64,000 nt of DNA from Phycisphaerales bacterium. GTDB lineage: Bacteria > Planctomycetota > Phycisphaerae > Sedimentisphaerales > UBA12454. The notes beneath the pieces are model-generated. The model saw only the letters and a program-made list of their open reading frames with translations, had not been told where the DNA came from and ran no database searches. Location: positions 1 to 64,000 of the forward strand of contig PLMU01000004.1 of assembly GCA_003142595.1 (NCBI GenBank), given 5' to 3'. The position numbers and the translations under genes were made by a program. Every line of letters begins with the position of its first letter. The stretch's first letter is position 1. Positions 54,901-63,493 of this stretch are shown here, piece after piece.

Positions 54901-55263
54901 TTTTGTATCGCCGTTGTATTGGATATTAAGGCTGAAATCTTCAATGTTGAGTCTTTTTAATTGTGGCTTGAATTTCAGGAAACTTGCAGGTGAGAAATAT
55001 GCGTCAAGTTTTTTGGCCGTTAGTATTGCGTTATCCGGCGTTGCCTTTTCCAATGGCCCAATGCGTATATTTTTTAGACTGATTTTTCCGCTCAGGCGAA
55101 ATTCGATGGATTCAATATCTACTCTTGCCCCCGTCAGTTGCTTTATCTGGTTTATCGCGATTGGCTTGAGAAGGTTTCCGCCCAGGTTATACAAAAACCA
55201 CAGCACCAATGCCGTAATAATTGTGATTATCCATCGAATTATTATTTTATTTTTTATCGTCAC
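51913..55263 (-). CDS. AsmA/TamB-like envelope protein
   Basis: 1116 residues, GTG start. One N-terminal membrane helix, then long beta-strand-rich sequence of the AsmA type: GARVDIESIEFRLSGKISLKNIRIG at the start, repeated amphipathic strands throughout, and SASPAEKN/DLSFEH-like segments. The C-terminal part (LQIQAV..., ISRLDLYGSTASLRGTGTYEPA, PEIKVEPLP) matches the end of AsmA_2/DUF3971-like proteins. The family bridges the periplasm and moves phospholipids or helps outer-membrane assembly. Transcribed with purD, 3 bases downstream of it. Confidence 0.85.
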   Translation of the reverse strand: MTIKNKIIIRWIITIITALVLWFLYNLGGNLLKPIAINQIKQLTGARVDIESIEFRLSGKISLKNIRIGPLEKATPDNAILTAKKLDAYFSPASFLKFKPQLKRLNIEDFSLNIQYNGDTKQWNVAALKLPTGAKGEMQPELRFKQGEIKFAQINKGVEVKTTSCNIQGGNAKTTSENGVYRFAITENSQNENKGNRILVKWTKKETQEIEIEGYLPRLDMTLFGSKCNINSFYSKITSDKEKINFEKATIAIGPETVIDFNGVIRDFSDPQFVFGVRIKDLNVREEPVDNSFAYGSRIFESFIPLLQVFFDNFSPQGLLDLDVVLTGKATQISKTHCKGYLGCKDISMRYFEFPYLVEHLAGRIDVTETSMTMKELKAAHGKVDITMRGYCNGFGETMDSNVIMSSNNMLLDNDLYAALLEYHKKLWYIFSPSGMVSGDFIYAAKPPNTRIFRLYANLLDVGIMCQYFPYPITGISGKLAVDSGVLELKDVVSKQSGGTIKMQGKITDTYTPDPVYDFKILASNVAIDNKLISAFPAEQKKLFNNFEIHNARGDADIYLHSVAKRPGKADANEMPIDYLAKLDLKSEMIKHPMLEQPLKNIRLDANLTPVKLEVKSFKADFNSSPISATGTIWTGSEKEPMGYCMRLKAQDLLLDSNMVKPVLGPNSAKMLKDYQFEGPVNLDVTMGKNSKIKCPEYEISVDCRNDAAYLSGLDLGLENITGKIIINPENIELVSLSASPAEKNEPNNPARITLDGQIKMSQQDINSADLKFKAVDLSFEHIFITLPEKLESYYTKLKPAGRFDLNFDKVKLYKTETGDKTLDLSGSALFKGCSIGKTKLISNIYALLNINTKYDIGKGPRNSKLNLDVRSFSIKDRPIKNLKLTIPFDSNDPKIAIKQFVGEFLGGRIMGNALFETDSNSNFSNYKVDIAIVRVGTEKFVSAGKSEKAENSGGTINGEFHIEGDMQQPQIARGILVGQATGIQPLQTGLLEQIRTAILKAINKDMAFDNIKIQAVINGKILQISRLDLYGSTASLRGTGTYEPASDSININFVGYGAAGKENPGFFDSMTAGLGAAFLKVQVTGSLEKPEIKVEPLPILKQSFEMLGTKKKKRN

Positions 55264-55266
55264 TTT

Positions 55267-56544
55267 TTACTTTTTCATTTTTATCGCTTTGTCGGCAATA
55301 TCTTTTCTGTAGTATGCCTTCTCGAATTTTATTTTTTCGACTGCCTCGTATGCTTTTGCCTTTGCATCGGCGATATTATTCCCAAGTCCCGTAACGCCCA
55401 GCACTCTTCCGCCTGCCGTTACGATTTGTCCGTTTTTCTCTGCCGTTCCTGCATGAAATACGATGACATCATCGATTTTATCTGCTTCTTCAAGGCCGGT
55501 TATTACTTTTCCTTTTTCATATTCGTCTGGGTATCCGCCTGACGCCATAACGACGCATACCGCCGGCCGATTGTCCCATTCGAGCGTGATTTTATCTAAC
55601 GTTCCGTCGCAGGTCGCCAGCATCGCTTCCAGCAAATCGCTTTTTAATCTTGCAAGTATCGGCTGTGTTTCCGGGTCTCCGAATCGAACATTATATTCGA
55701 GTACTCTCGGCCCGCCTTGTGTTATCATTACCCCCGCATACAAAACACCTCTGTATGGTGTGCCGTTTCTGTTCATTCCATCGACGGTCGGCACAAGTAT
55801 CTCTTTTACAATCTGGTCCATCATTTTTTCAGTAACAATCGGGGCAGGGCAGTAAGCTCCCATCCCGCCGGTATTTGGCCCGGTGTCTCCGTCTCCAATT
55901 GCCTTATGGTCCTGCGCCGGCTCAAGAACATAAATATTTCTTCCATCGACAAGAGCTAATATTGACGCTTCCTGTCCGAGCAGTTTATCTTCGACAAGGA
56001 TTTTTTCGCCCGCTTTGCCGAATATCTTCCCTTCCATAATTTTTTCAGCCGCGATAATTCCTTCCGCAGGCTCATTGCACACAAAAACCCCTTTTCCTTT
56101 GGCAAGTCCCGTAGCTTTTATCACTACCGCTTCATCTCTGCTTGCGATATAGGTTTTTGCGTCCTGAAAATTGTCGAATGTTTGGCTTTCCGCCGTGGGT
56201 ATCGAGTTTGCCTTCATTATTTGTTTTGAAAATGCCTTATCTGCCTCAAGTTGTGCCGCCGCTCCGCTTGGTCCGAACGCCTTTATGCCGGCATTCTCGA
56301 ATCTATCGACAATTCCCTCTGCCAGAGGGTCTTCCGGCCCGATTACAGCCAGTCCGACTTTATTTTCTTTGGCAAAAGCCAGAAGTTTATCGTATTCATC
56401 CGCTTTTATGTCGATATTTATGCCGCACTTAGCGGTTCCCGGGTTCCCGGGCGCTATGAAAAGTTTTTTTAATTCCTTGGATTGTGCCAGTTTCCACGCG
56501 ATTGCGTGTTCACGTCCCCCGTTTCCGACCAGCAATACGTTCAT
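55267..56544 (-). CDS. purD: Phosphoribosylamine-glycine ligase
   Basis: 425 residues. Second step of purine synthesis. ATP-grasp enzyme starting MNVLLVGNGGREHAIAWKL, with EDPLAEGIVDRFENAGIKAFGP, the ATP-binding segment AVVIKATGLAKGKGVFVC, DTGPNTGGMGAYCPAP and VLEYNVRFGDPETQ. Ribosome site GAGGT. Other purine genes are not nearby; the AsmA-like gene follows directly. Confidence 0.96.
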   Translation of the reverse strand: MNVLLVGNGGREHAIAWKLAQSKELKKLFIAPGNPGTAKCGINIDIKADEYDKLLAFAKENKVGLAVIGPEDPLAEGIVDRFENAGIKAFGPSGAAAQLEADKAFSKQIMKANSIPTAESQTFDNFQDAKTYIASRDEAVVIKATGLAKGKGVFVCNEPAEGIIAAEKIMEGKIFGKAGEKILVEDKLLGQEASILALVDGRNIYVLEPAQDHKAIGDGDTGPNTGGMGAYCPAPIVTEKMMDQIVKEILVPTVDGMNRNGTPYRGVLYAGVMITQGGPRVLEYNVRFGDPETQPILARLKSDLLEAMLATCDGTLDKITLEWDNRPAVCVVMASGGYPDEYEKGKVITGLEEADKIDDVIVFHAGTAEKNGQIVTAGGRVLGVTGLGNNIADAKAKAYEAVEKIKFEKAYYRKDIADKAIKMKK

Positions 56545-56723
56545 TTTTACCTCATTTGCAAAGTATAGTATATTTTAGCTGTTTTTTGTGCCGTTAATCT
56601 ACCATAGCTTTTTGGTTTTCTCAAGCTTCTTTGTATCTCAAATTTGTTGTTGATTGCGTATTTTTTTATGCTAAACTACTAACTTTGATTTTTTATAGCC
56701 AATTACAGATAAGGAGCAAGATT

Positions 56724-57815
56724 ATGAACAAAAGATTTTATTATTTTATAATTTTTGTTGTTGTATCGCAGCTTTTGTTTTGTTCAGCGGTTTTTGCGAA
56801 GTCTGACAAGCCGAAAAAACAGGCTAATCCTCCTAAAAATGAAGTCAACCAGCCTGCAACTGCGACTCCTGCGCAAAAAGAGGAGTCGACGGTTTCTCCG
56901 CCTTCCAACGCCAGGATTAAGTTTGATGCTCTTTCACACGATTTTGGCAAGATTGGCCCGGAGACTAATAATGTCTGCAAATTTAAGTTTACCAACGTCG
57001 GAAAAGACGTTCTTAAGATTGACCACCTTCAGGGCTCCTGCAAATGCACTGTTCCGGATTTACAAAAGAAGGAATATGCTCCCGGCGAATCTGGTGAAAT
57101 CACTGTTCAGTTTCACTCTCCGAAGTTCCAGGGCGACACTTCGCAGCATGTTATGGTTTTCAGTAATGACCCTAATGATCCCAGGGCTGAGCTGGAAATC
57201 AAAGCCTATGTGCAGCTTCTGGTTCAGGTTACTCCGGACCCGATGACTTTATCACTTGTCGCACCCAATGGCGGTGCTTCTCCCATTATGATTACCAGTC
57301 TTGATGGTGAAAAATTTGCAGTAACAAAAGTCGAATCTTTCGGCAATGTAATTTCTATGTCTTTAGACCCCAACAAAATTGCTGACAAGCACATCTTTAA
57401 TCCTGTGGTAGATATTAATAATCTCCGCAAAAATTTAAACGGTGCTGTGCTTTTTACTATTACTCACACCAGATGCAGCGAAATCAGAATGCCGTATTCC
57501 TGCCTCAAGGAGTATGCGGCTACTCCTTCTGTACTTATCGTACGAAACGCCGTTGTCGGCGAAATCCAAAAACGCACCATATATCTCACCAGCAATTACA
57601 ATCAGCCTATTGAGATTGAATCCGTTTCTTCTGAAAAAGGCGTTATCAAGGTGATTAATCAGAAGCAGACGGAGAACAGCTTCGAATTTGATATTGAAAT
57701 TGCCCCGCCTCTGCCCGAAGCGAAGTCGAGGGTTTTCTCTGATAATCTGCGTATCAAAATTAAAGGTAAGCAGCAAATCGACGTTGCCTGCCGCGGCTTT
57801 TATAAAGCCGGCTAA
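56724..57815 (+). CDS. Exported DUF1573 protein
   Basis: 363 residues. The ATG at 56724 has AAGGAG 7 bases upstream; an earlier in-frame ATG at 56631 lacks one and gives an unlikely N-terminus. A signal peptide ends SAVFAKS. A Pro/Thr linker follows, then the DUF1573 Ig-like domain (FDALSHDFGKIGPETNNVCKFKFTN, GSCKCTVPD, YAPGESGEI) near 70-175. DUF1573 repeats are common in planctomycete exported proteins; function is unknown. Next to mltA, 24 bases away. Confidence 0.85.
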   Translation: MNKRFYYFIIFVVVSQLLFCSAVFAKSDKPKKQANPPKNEVNQPATATPAQKEESTVSPPSNARIKFDALSHDFGKIGPETNNVCKFKFTNVGKDVLKIDHLQGSCKCTVPDLQKKEYAPGESGEITVQFHSPKFQGDTSQHVMVFSNDPNDPRAELEIKAYVQLLVQVTPDPMTLSLVAPNGGASPIMITSLDGEKFAVTKVESFGNVISMSLDPNKIADKHIFNPVVDINNLRKNLNGAVLFTITHTRCSEIRMPYSCLKEYAATPSVLIVRNAVVGEIQKRTIYLTSNYNQPIEIESVSSEKGVIKVINQKQTENSFEFDIEIAPPLPEAKSRVFSDNLRIKIKGKQQIDVACRGFYKAG

Positions 57816-57839
57816 TAATTTTTTAAGAATAGGATTTCT

Positions 57840-59030
57840 ATGAAAAAAACAATTCTTGTTGTCGAACTTATTTTGATTGCACTGTTTTCTGCAAGTTGCC
57901 AGAAGCACAGAAGGATTGAGCCTGTCAAGGCCCAGCCTCAGTATGACAGGCCTTTACCGCCCGGCCAACTTGCCTTGCGAAAGATTACAAATCCCGCCGA
58001 TATCCCGGATTTCACTTTCGCCTGCTACGACCTGTCGAATCTTAAAACCGCCGTAGCCAATAGTCTCAACTATATGAAGAAACCTTCCAGCAATCAGTAT
58101 TATCCTTATGGCGACATAACTCACGCCAAAGCCGTTGATAGTCTCAAGGCCTTCGAAGATTTATTGAATTCCAAAATGTCCGCCGCCCAGATGAACGAAA
58201 CGATTCGTCAGAAGTTTGACGTTTACATCTCCGTTGGCTGCGACGACAGGGGCACCGTATTATTTACAGGTTATTATACTCCGATTTTCGACGGCTCACT
58301 CACCAAAACCGATCGTTTCAAGTATCCTCTTTATAAACAGCCTTCTGACCTCGTAAAAGGTTCCAAAGGCGAAATCCTCGGCAGAAAAACCGCGTCAGGC
58401 GTTGAACCTTATCCCACAAGACAGCAGCTTGAATCTTCCAGTTCTCTCGCCGGCACTGAGTTGATTTGGCTTGGCGACCCGTTTGAAGTTTACATCGCCC
58501 ACGTTCAGGGCTCTGCAAAAATCAGGCTGCCCGACGGCACACTTACAGGCGTCGGCTACACTGCCAGCAATGGTCAGGAATACAAAAGCGTTTCAAAGGC
58601 GATGCTCGACCAGGGCAAACTTAACGGCCAGCAGATGAGTTTATCGGGGATGATTGCGTATTTCAAACAGCATCCCGGCGAAGTTTCAGGCTACACCCAG
58701 ATGAATCCCCGTTTTGTATTTTTCCAAATTGAAAAAGGCGAGCCTCGCGGCAGTATAAATGAAGAAGTAACTCCATACAGGAGCATTGCCACCGACAAGA
58801 CGATTTTCCCGCCCGCCTGCGTTGCTTTTCTCTCGACCAAGCTGCCATTTGAAAAAGACGGCTCGATTTCCCAAAGACCTTACACTGGTTTCGCTCTCGA
58901 CCAGGACACCGGCGGCGCAATCAGGGCTGCAGGCAGATGCGATATCTATATCGGCCAGGGCGACAAGGCCGGCACTCTCGCAGGCAGAACGTATGAAGAA
59001 GGCCGTTTGTATTATCTGTTCTTGAAGTAA
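57840..59030 (+). CDS. mltA: MltA lytic murein transglycosylase (lipoprotein)
   Basis: 396 residues. Lipobox FSASC with Cys20. The MltA barrel domain runs through GDDRG-like segments (TGYYTPIFDG, RYPLYKQP-type stretch, RKTASGVEPYPTR) and ends in the 3D domain ALDQDTGGAIRAAGRCDIYIGQG, which holds the catalytic Asp. It cleaves peptidoglycan to anhydromuropeptides from the outer membrane. A good terminator follows. Confidence 0.93.
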   Translation: MKKTILVVELILIALFSASCQKHRRIEPVKAQPQYDRPLPPGQLALRKITNPADIPDFTFACYDLSNLKTAVANSLNYMKKPSSNQYYPYGDITHAKAVDSLKAFEDLLNSKMSAAQMNETIRQKFDVYISVGCDDRGTVLFTGYYTPIFDGSLTKTDRFKYPLYKQPSDLVKGSKGEILGRKTASGVEPYPTRQQLESSSSLAGTELIWLGDPFEVYIAHVQGSAKIRLPDGTLTGVGYTASNGQEYKSVSKAMLDQGKLNGQQMSLSGMIAYFKQHPGEVSGYTQMNPRFVFFQIEKGEPRGSINEEVTPYRSIATDKTIFPPACVAFLSTKLPFEKDGSISQRPYTGFALDQDTGGAIRAAGRCDIYIGQGDKAGTLAGRTYEEGRLYYLFLK

Positions 59031-59052
59031 TGAATTAAAAATCTTGAAATTT

Positions 59053-59094
59053 AAAATCCCGCTCTTGATTAATTTCAGGTGCGGGATTTTTTTT
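59053..59094 (+). terminator. Rho-independent terminator after mltA
   Basis: AAAATCCCGC pairs with GCGGGATTTT and continues into Ts, 23 bases past the stop; it also overlaps the stop of the convergent gene. Confidence 0.85.
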
Positions 59095-60127
59095 AATGAC
59101 CTCTCGTAAAGTACAGAAATTCTATAACCAGCAGTGCAAACCATCCCACCTGCAGAATAAAAAATAAAATAATCTGAATCCACTCTGCGCGGTGTTTGGC
59201 CGAGACCGTGAAATTTTCTACTACCACCGTGTATGTATCTTCCAGCGATTCCAGTTTGCCGCGGATACTTTTTCTCCAGTCTTCGATTTTGAATTTCGTC
59301 GCCGCAAGTTCATAAAATCTCGCCGAGTACCAGTCCCCGATAAGTTTTATATCCCGCTCCAGCCTTTGCAGTTCCGAAATGGAGACCATTCGTATTTCCA
59401 TCGTCTCTTTCAGTCTCTCCGTCAAATCTTTGCCCTTCAAACTCCCGCCCACCGGAATATTGTGTACCATTTCTACCATTCTCTCAAGTCTGCCGTCGAG
59501 CTGATGATCCAGAATCCTATATCGCAATAGCTGCAGGTTCGCCAGCGTCAAAAGCTCCAAATCCTCTTCGATGTCGTCATTCGGGTCGAAAAGAAACGCT
59601 CCGTCCCAGTCGATTATCGACAAATCGTTATTGCTGTATTTTATTCTGCTGCTCTGCGTATATTCTATTTCCTGCGGGTCCAGCTGCAGCATCTCTTCCG
59701 ATTTCAAAAGCGATGCGATAACATCCTGATGGCTGAAGAACTGTTCCGGGTCGCCTTCGTAATTGGTCACCGCGAAAACCGAATACTCCTCGCTGAACAG
59801 TAAATCTCCGCCATACTCTTTCAGAATTCGCAGCGAGTGTTCGTATGATTGCTTTTCCAGCGCAAATATGCTCTTATGAAATATATCCTCAACCTCTATC
59901 GTCGTCTGAATCAAAAGCACGTCAGGCTGATATCCCCGCAGATGAAACGTTACGTTTTGCCCGGCGATAGTAAAGTTTTGTTGTCCGACTATTACCTGCC
60001 TGGGCACAGCGGACTTGTAATACACAGGCGAGCTTTTAATAACTGCCGGATTAAACACCTCGCCGGCAAGTTCCCGCGTAACCTTTCCCAACACCATCGT
60101 TATCAGTCTCTGTTTTATTTTAGCCAT
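59093..60127 (-). CDS. RMD1/DUF155-like protein with C-terminal membrane helix
   Basis: 344 residues. The central and C-terminal layout resembles RMD1/YagE (DUF155) proteins: a charged alpha/beta middle with LLFSEEYSVFAVTNYEGD, long helices (RILDHQLDGRLERMVEMV, ISELQRLERDIKLIGDWYSARFYELAATKF, WRKSIRGKLESLEDTYTVV), then one C-terminal membrane helix (WIQIILFFILQVGWFALLVIEFLYF). Eukaryotic RMD1 acts in mitochondrial and division processes; bacterial members are uncharacterised. The match is by pattern, not by a signature motif. Confidence 0.55.
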   Translation of the reverse strand: MAKIKQRLITMVLGKVTRELAGEVFNPAVIKSSPVYYKSAVPRQVIVGQQNFTIAGQNVTFHLRGYQPDVLLIQTTIEVEDIFHKSIFALEKQSYEHSLRILKEYGGDLLFSEEYSVFAVTNYEGDPEQFFSHQDVIASLLKSEEMLQLDPQEIEYTQSSRIKYSNNDLSIIDWDGAFLFDPNDDIEEDLELLTLANLQLLRYRILDHQLDGRLERMVEMVHNIPVGGSLKGKDLTERLKETMEIRMVSISELQRLERDIKLIGDWYSARFYELAATKFKIEDWRKSIRGKLESLEDTYTVVVENFTVSAKHRAEWIQIILFFILQVGWFALLVIEFLYFTRGH

Positions 60128-60171
60128 AAATTAAATTATATCCGCCTTTTTTATTTTTTGCCACTGTGTTT

Positions 60172-60825
60172 TTAAGACCGTTTTTTCGGGCTGGTGACAA
60201 ATCCGATAACCGCCGGGCTAACTGCAATAACGACAATAGCGATAATTACCCAAACAAAATTTTCTTTCACCGCCGGCACTTTGCCGAAAAAATACCCGCC
60301 CAGTGTAAACACGCTCACCCAAAGCACCGACCCGAGAGTGCTGAATATAAAAAACCTGCCGTATTGCATCCTGCTGATGCCCCCGACGAATGGAATAAAC
60401 GTCCGCGGCCCGTGCAGAAACCGTGCTATTACTAATGTCGTGCCGCCGTATTTTTCATAAAACCTGTGAGCCATACCGATATACCACCCGTAGATTGCGG
60501 CAATCTTTTTATTGGCCAGCAGTTCTTTTCCGATGAACCTGCCGATCCAGTAATTGCTGTTATTGCCCAGTATCGCCGCCGCAAGCAGCACAAGAAAAAC
60601 AACCCAAATTTCAAGTTCGCTGTTTTCCGCCGCCGCCAAAGCTCCTGCCGTAAACAGCACAGAATCCGCCGGCAGAATCAGCAGCACAACAGTTCCAATT
60701 TGGCAGAATATCACCGTGAACATAATCAAATATACATAGTTATGATAATTCGCAGCAGCAGATTGGAGCGCCGTATCAAGGTGCAGGAAAAGCTCTGTAA
60801 AGTTTATATTTGCGATTATACCCAT
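60172..60825 (-). CDS. DedA/VTT-family membrane protein
   Basis: 217 residues, ribosome site GGAG 5 bases upstream. VTT (SNARE-associated) domain motifs: an acidic glycine-rich start, GRFIGKELLANKK, RFLHGPRTFIPFVGG, MQYGRFFIFSTLGSVLWV. DedA proteins move undecaprenyl phosphate or phospholipids. Stop is 44 bases from the RMD1-like gene start. Confidence 0.9.
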   Translation of the reverse strand: MGIIANINFTELFLHLDTALQSAAANYHNYVYLIMFTVIFCQIGTVVLLILPADSVLFTAGALAAAENSELEIWVVFLVLLAAAILGNNSNYWIGRFIGKELLANKKIAAIYGWYIGMAHRFYEKYGGTTLVIARFLHGPRTFIPFVGGISRMQYGRFFIFSTLGSVLWVSVFTLGGYFFGKVPAVKENFVWVIIAIVVIAVSPAVIGFVTSPKKRS

Positions 60826-60880
60826 CGTTTCTCCATAGCGTTTACCTTAGCCTTTATTTCCTTAATGTCAATCGGGCTTT

Positions 60881-60915
60881 TTCACTTTTCACTTTTCACT
60901 TAATTATGGTATAAT
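60881..60915 (+). promoter_or_regulatory. Heptamer repeat joined to a -10 box upstream of DUF6941 gene
   Basis: TTTTCAC repeats three times at 60881-60902, followed by TATAAT at 60910-60915. The repeat lies where a -35 element would be. The same phrase appears twice at 647-661. Confidence 0.5.
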
Positions 60916-60941
60916 CCTTAGAATATTTAAAGGGAATCAAA

Positions 60942-61361
60942 ATGGAAATCGAAGCTTTTCTGTTATGTGACGCCGCAACCGACCAGCAGGGCAAGTTAAA
61001 TGTTTTGGGGGCCTTTGATAATCTTTGGGTTCGCCAAATCCCCGTAAAGCATCCTCAGTGTTCGATTGCCGCAAGGGTTCGTTTCGACCAGATTGAAGCG
61101 GGCAATCATTCCGTCAAAATTCAGATAATTGACGAGGACGGCCAGAACATCGCCCCGAAACTTGAAGGCTCGCTATCTATTCACCCCGCCCCTGGAATAA
61201 ATTCTGCCATTGCCAATCTTATTCTTAATATACAGGGTTTGGAGTTTAAGCGGTATGGCAGCTACCAGATAGATTTAGCCATCGACGGCCAATTGCAGGC
61301 CTCATTGCCTCTCCGCGTAAGTGAAATTCCAAAACAACCCGAATTCCCTCGCCCAATGTAA
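60942..61361 (+). CDS. Small DUF6941-type protein
   Basis: 139 residues, ribosome site AAAGGG 6 bases upstream. It matches the outline of the small DUF6941 family: MEIEAFLLCDAAT, KLNVLGAFDNLW, then a beta-sandwich ending with a hydrophobic strand and LPLRVSEI. Function unknown. Confidence 0.65.
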   Translation: MEIEAFLLCDAATDQQGKLNVLGAFDNLWVRQIPVKHPQCSIAARVRFDQIEAGNHSVKIQIIDEDGQNIAPKLEGSLSIHPAPGINSAIANLILNIQGLEFKRYGSYQIDLAIDGQLQASLPLRVSEIPKQPEFPRPM

Positions 61362-61425
61362 AAATTTTCTGCTTCAACGACGTCATTGCCAAATCGCTTC
61401 GGCCTGAACAAGTGAATCGAAGATG

Positions 61426-61683
61426 TTACATTGTTTTTATTTTCTCATCGGCTTCCAGCCACTCCGATTGGTTCTTCAGTTCCTGTTCGGCTTGCTGCCA
61501 ATTCTGTTTACATTGGCCTTCCTTGCCGCCATTCCTGACGTAAATTTCATACGCCCGCTTGGAAATCTCTTCATGCGTCAGAATGCCGGTAGCTGTGGCG
61601 ACCTGCCCCGGATGCGGATCTTTGTGCGCCTGTTGCATATCAGACATTTGCTTTGCTTTCGATCTGGTCATATACTTACTCAT
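61426..61683 (-). CDS. DUF2934 protein
   Basis: 85 residues, ribosome site AAAGGAAG. The DUF2934 core HEEISKRAYEIYVRNGGKEGQ then NWQQAEQEL is present. These are small soluble proteins of unknown function common in planctomycetes and acidobacteria. Last gene of the operon with the YXWGXW protein (39-base gap). Confidence 0.85.
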   Translation of the reverse strand: MSKYMTRSKAKQMSDMQQAHKDPHPGQVATATGILTHEEISKRAYEIYVRNGGKEGQCKQNWQQAEQELKNQSEWLEADEKIKTM

Positions 61684-61722
61684 AGAATCTTCCTTTAATA
61701 ATCATAGATTTGAGCCGTGGAC

Positions 61723-63462
61723 TCATTTATTTCTATTACTGCCTTTATCCTTATTATCCTTGTTATTGTCCCTGCTGTCATCGACTTGCTTGCGTTCTTC
61801 AGTGGGTTTTGATGGCGGACCTGCATTCGACTTATCCGAAGAGACAGACTTGCCTTCAACAGGAGACTTGGGAATTGTGACCTTCTCTGATCCAGTCGCA
61901 CGGACCTTTCGCGGCGGAACAAACGCTGGAGCGTTATCGGCTTGTTGCGTCACAGACACTTTATGCTCTTGGGGCGCAGATATCTGCTTATTCTCAGTTG
62001 GCTGTGTCACAGAGCCTTTGCGCTCCGCAGGCGCAGTTACGGACTCTTTATGTTCAGTTGGCTGCGTCACAGAACCTTTGCGCTCCACAGGCGCAGTTAC
62101 CGATTCTTTATGTTCAGTTGGCTGCGTCACAGAACCTTTGCGCTCCACAGGCGCAGTTACCGATTCTTTATGTTTAGCAGGCTGCACAACAGTCTCCTTA
62201 TGTTCAGCCGGCTTGGTAAAAACTTTGCTTGGCTGAGCTGTCTTCCCAGTGGTTGGCGCAGACTCCCACTGGTTGCGTTTATCGCTAAACTTGGATACCT
62301 CGGTTGCCTTTGTTGTAATCTGCCGTTGCGTTTTGGTATTGACTTGCTGGAACTTCATCGTCGCTCTGTTTGCAGAGGCCTCAGTTATTGGATGGGCTAC
62401 ACGAAAGTTCTTTCGCTGATCTTCAGACATCCCGGCCTGCCGGGTTTCCATCTCGCGATACGTCCTCGGCGGACGAAGGTTCTTGTCGTTGCGGCGGAGG
62501 TCATACTCGTGCTGCTCGTGCTCCTCCCAGCGAGGTTCGCTATGTCGATTATTCCATCGGTCATACACATATATTGGGTCATACCATAAATGGATACGCT
62601 CGCTTCTAAACTGCGGAAAAATGCCGATACCCAGATACACATTATCATAGTAATCGCCGAAGTAGTAGTGGCTGTAACGCGGGCAGGTAAATAGATTCAC
62701 CTGCAGCATGCCGATGCTTATGACGATACTGGGCGAGAAAGTAAACCCTGCCCGAAAATGAAATCCACGTGAAAAATAAACCGGCGCAAACAGCACGCCG
62801 CGCCGTTCCAGCGAGTAGTCCCAATAACCAGCTGAGAAAACATATCCTCGCGGCGTCCAAATGTAGTGAGATGGCGACCACACCCATCCCTGCCGCGCTA
62901 CCAGCCAGTATCCCGACCGAACGATATAATGGTCGTGAGACCAGTATTGACATGAGGGCACCCAGATTTGGTCTTCCGATGGCGGCGAACCTACCGGCTC
63001 CACGTCTTCTAACGCCGGAGGAGCGGGCAGATATTCGATTACATTACTGCCGGACTGTGCCCAGAATCCCGCTACCCATTCCCAGCCTTCATCAACCTTG
63101 GCCCAGTATCCCGGCACCCAATAAGTATTTGGCGGAGCCGCTCGCCAGCATGCGCTGATCCATATATAATCGTTGCGGTCAGTATCCCATGCCCAGTATC
63201 CCGGAATAAGGACGAATTGATCGCCTTGGGGCCTTTGCGATGGCGCGTTTTCCACGATATTAGCTGGTGGCGCTTTCGTAGCCACTAACCCTGCTTGCAC
63301 CTGAAGGTTAACAGGTTCGGCAAAAGCCTCATGAACAGGCCCGCTTGTCAAAACCTCGGGTTGTTCCTGCGATGGCACCGGTGGCGGCTCGTCAGCGGCC
63401 TTGATATAAACCGGACAAACGCACAAAACCAGCATTGTTACTATCATAATTGTAGTTTTCAT
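61723..63462 (-). CDS. Exported YXWGXW-type tryptophan-rich protein
   Basis: 579 residues, signal peptide ending YIKAADE, ribosome site GGAG. The middle (about 90-260) is a series of W/Y-rich strands: GYWAWD, GYWAKVDEGWEWVAGFWA, SGYWLVARQGWVWSP, GYWDYSLERRG, which is the YXWGXW-like arrangement. After about 330 the sequence is low-complexity, Gln/Lys/Thr-rich, with a 20-residue tandem repeat (KESVTAPVERKGSVTQPTEH). Likely extracellular or wall-associated. Function unknown. Confidence 0.78.
   Translation of the reverse strand: MKTTIMIVTMLVLCVCPVYIKAADEPPPVPSQEQPEVLTSGPVHEAFAEPVNLQVQAGLVATKAPPANIVENAPSQRPQGDQFVLIPGYWAWDTDRNDYIWISACWRAAPPNTYWVPGYWAKVDEGWEWVAGFWAQSGSNVIEYLPAPPALEDVEPVGSPPSEDQIWVPSCQYWSHDHYIVRSGYWLVARQGWVWSPSHYIWTPRGYVFSAGYWDYSLERRGVLFAPVYFSRGFHFRAGFTFSPSIVISIGMLQVNLFTCPRYSHYYFGDYYDNVYLGIGIFPQFRSERIHLWYDPIYVYDRWNNRHSEPRWEEHEQHEYDLRRNDKNLRPPRTYREMETRQAGMSEDQRKNFRVAHPITEASANRATMKFQQVNTKTQRQITTKATEVSKFSDKRNQWESAPTTGKTAQPSKVFTKPAEHKETVVQPAKHKESVTAPVERKGSVTQPTEHKESVTAPVERKGSVTQPTEHKESVTAPAERKGSVTQPTENKQISAPQEHKVSVTQQADNAPAFVPPRKVRATGSEKVTIPKSPVEGKSVSSDKSNAGPPSKPTEERKQVDDSRDNNKDNKDKGSNRNK
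61992..62184 (-). repeat. 60-bp tandem repeats in the YXWGXW gene
   Basis: About three copies of a 60-base unit (20 codons), two nearly identical at 62041-62160. They encode the repeating KESVTAPVERKGSVTQPTEH segment and would tolerate changes in copy number. Confidence 0.85.
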
Positions 63463-63493
63463 ATTTTCTCCATTTCTTAAATTTAAAAAATAG

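Noticed and set aside
61992-62184. CRISPR-like array
   Set aside because: Repeats are 60 bases, contiguous, in frame and inside a coding gene, with no spacers.
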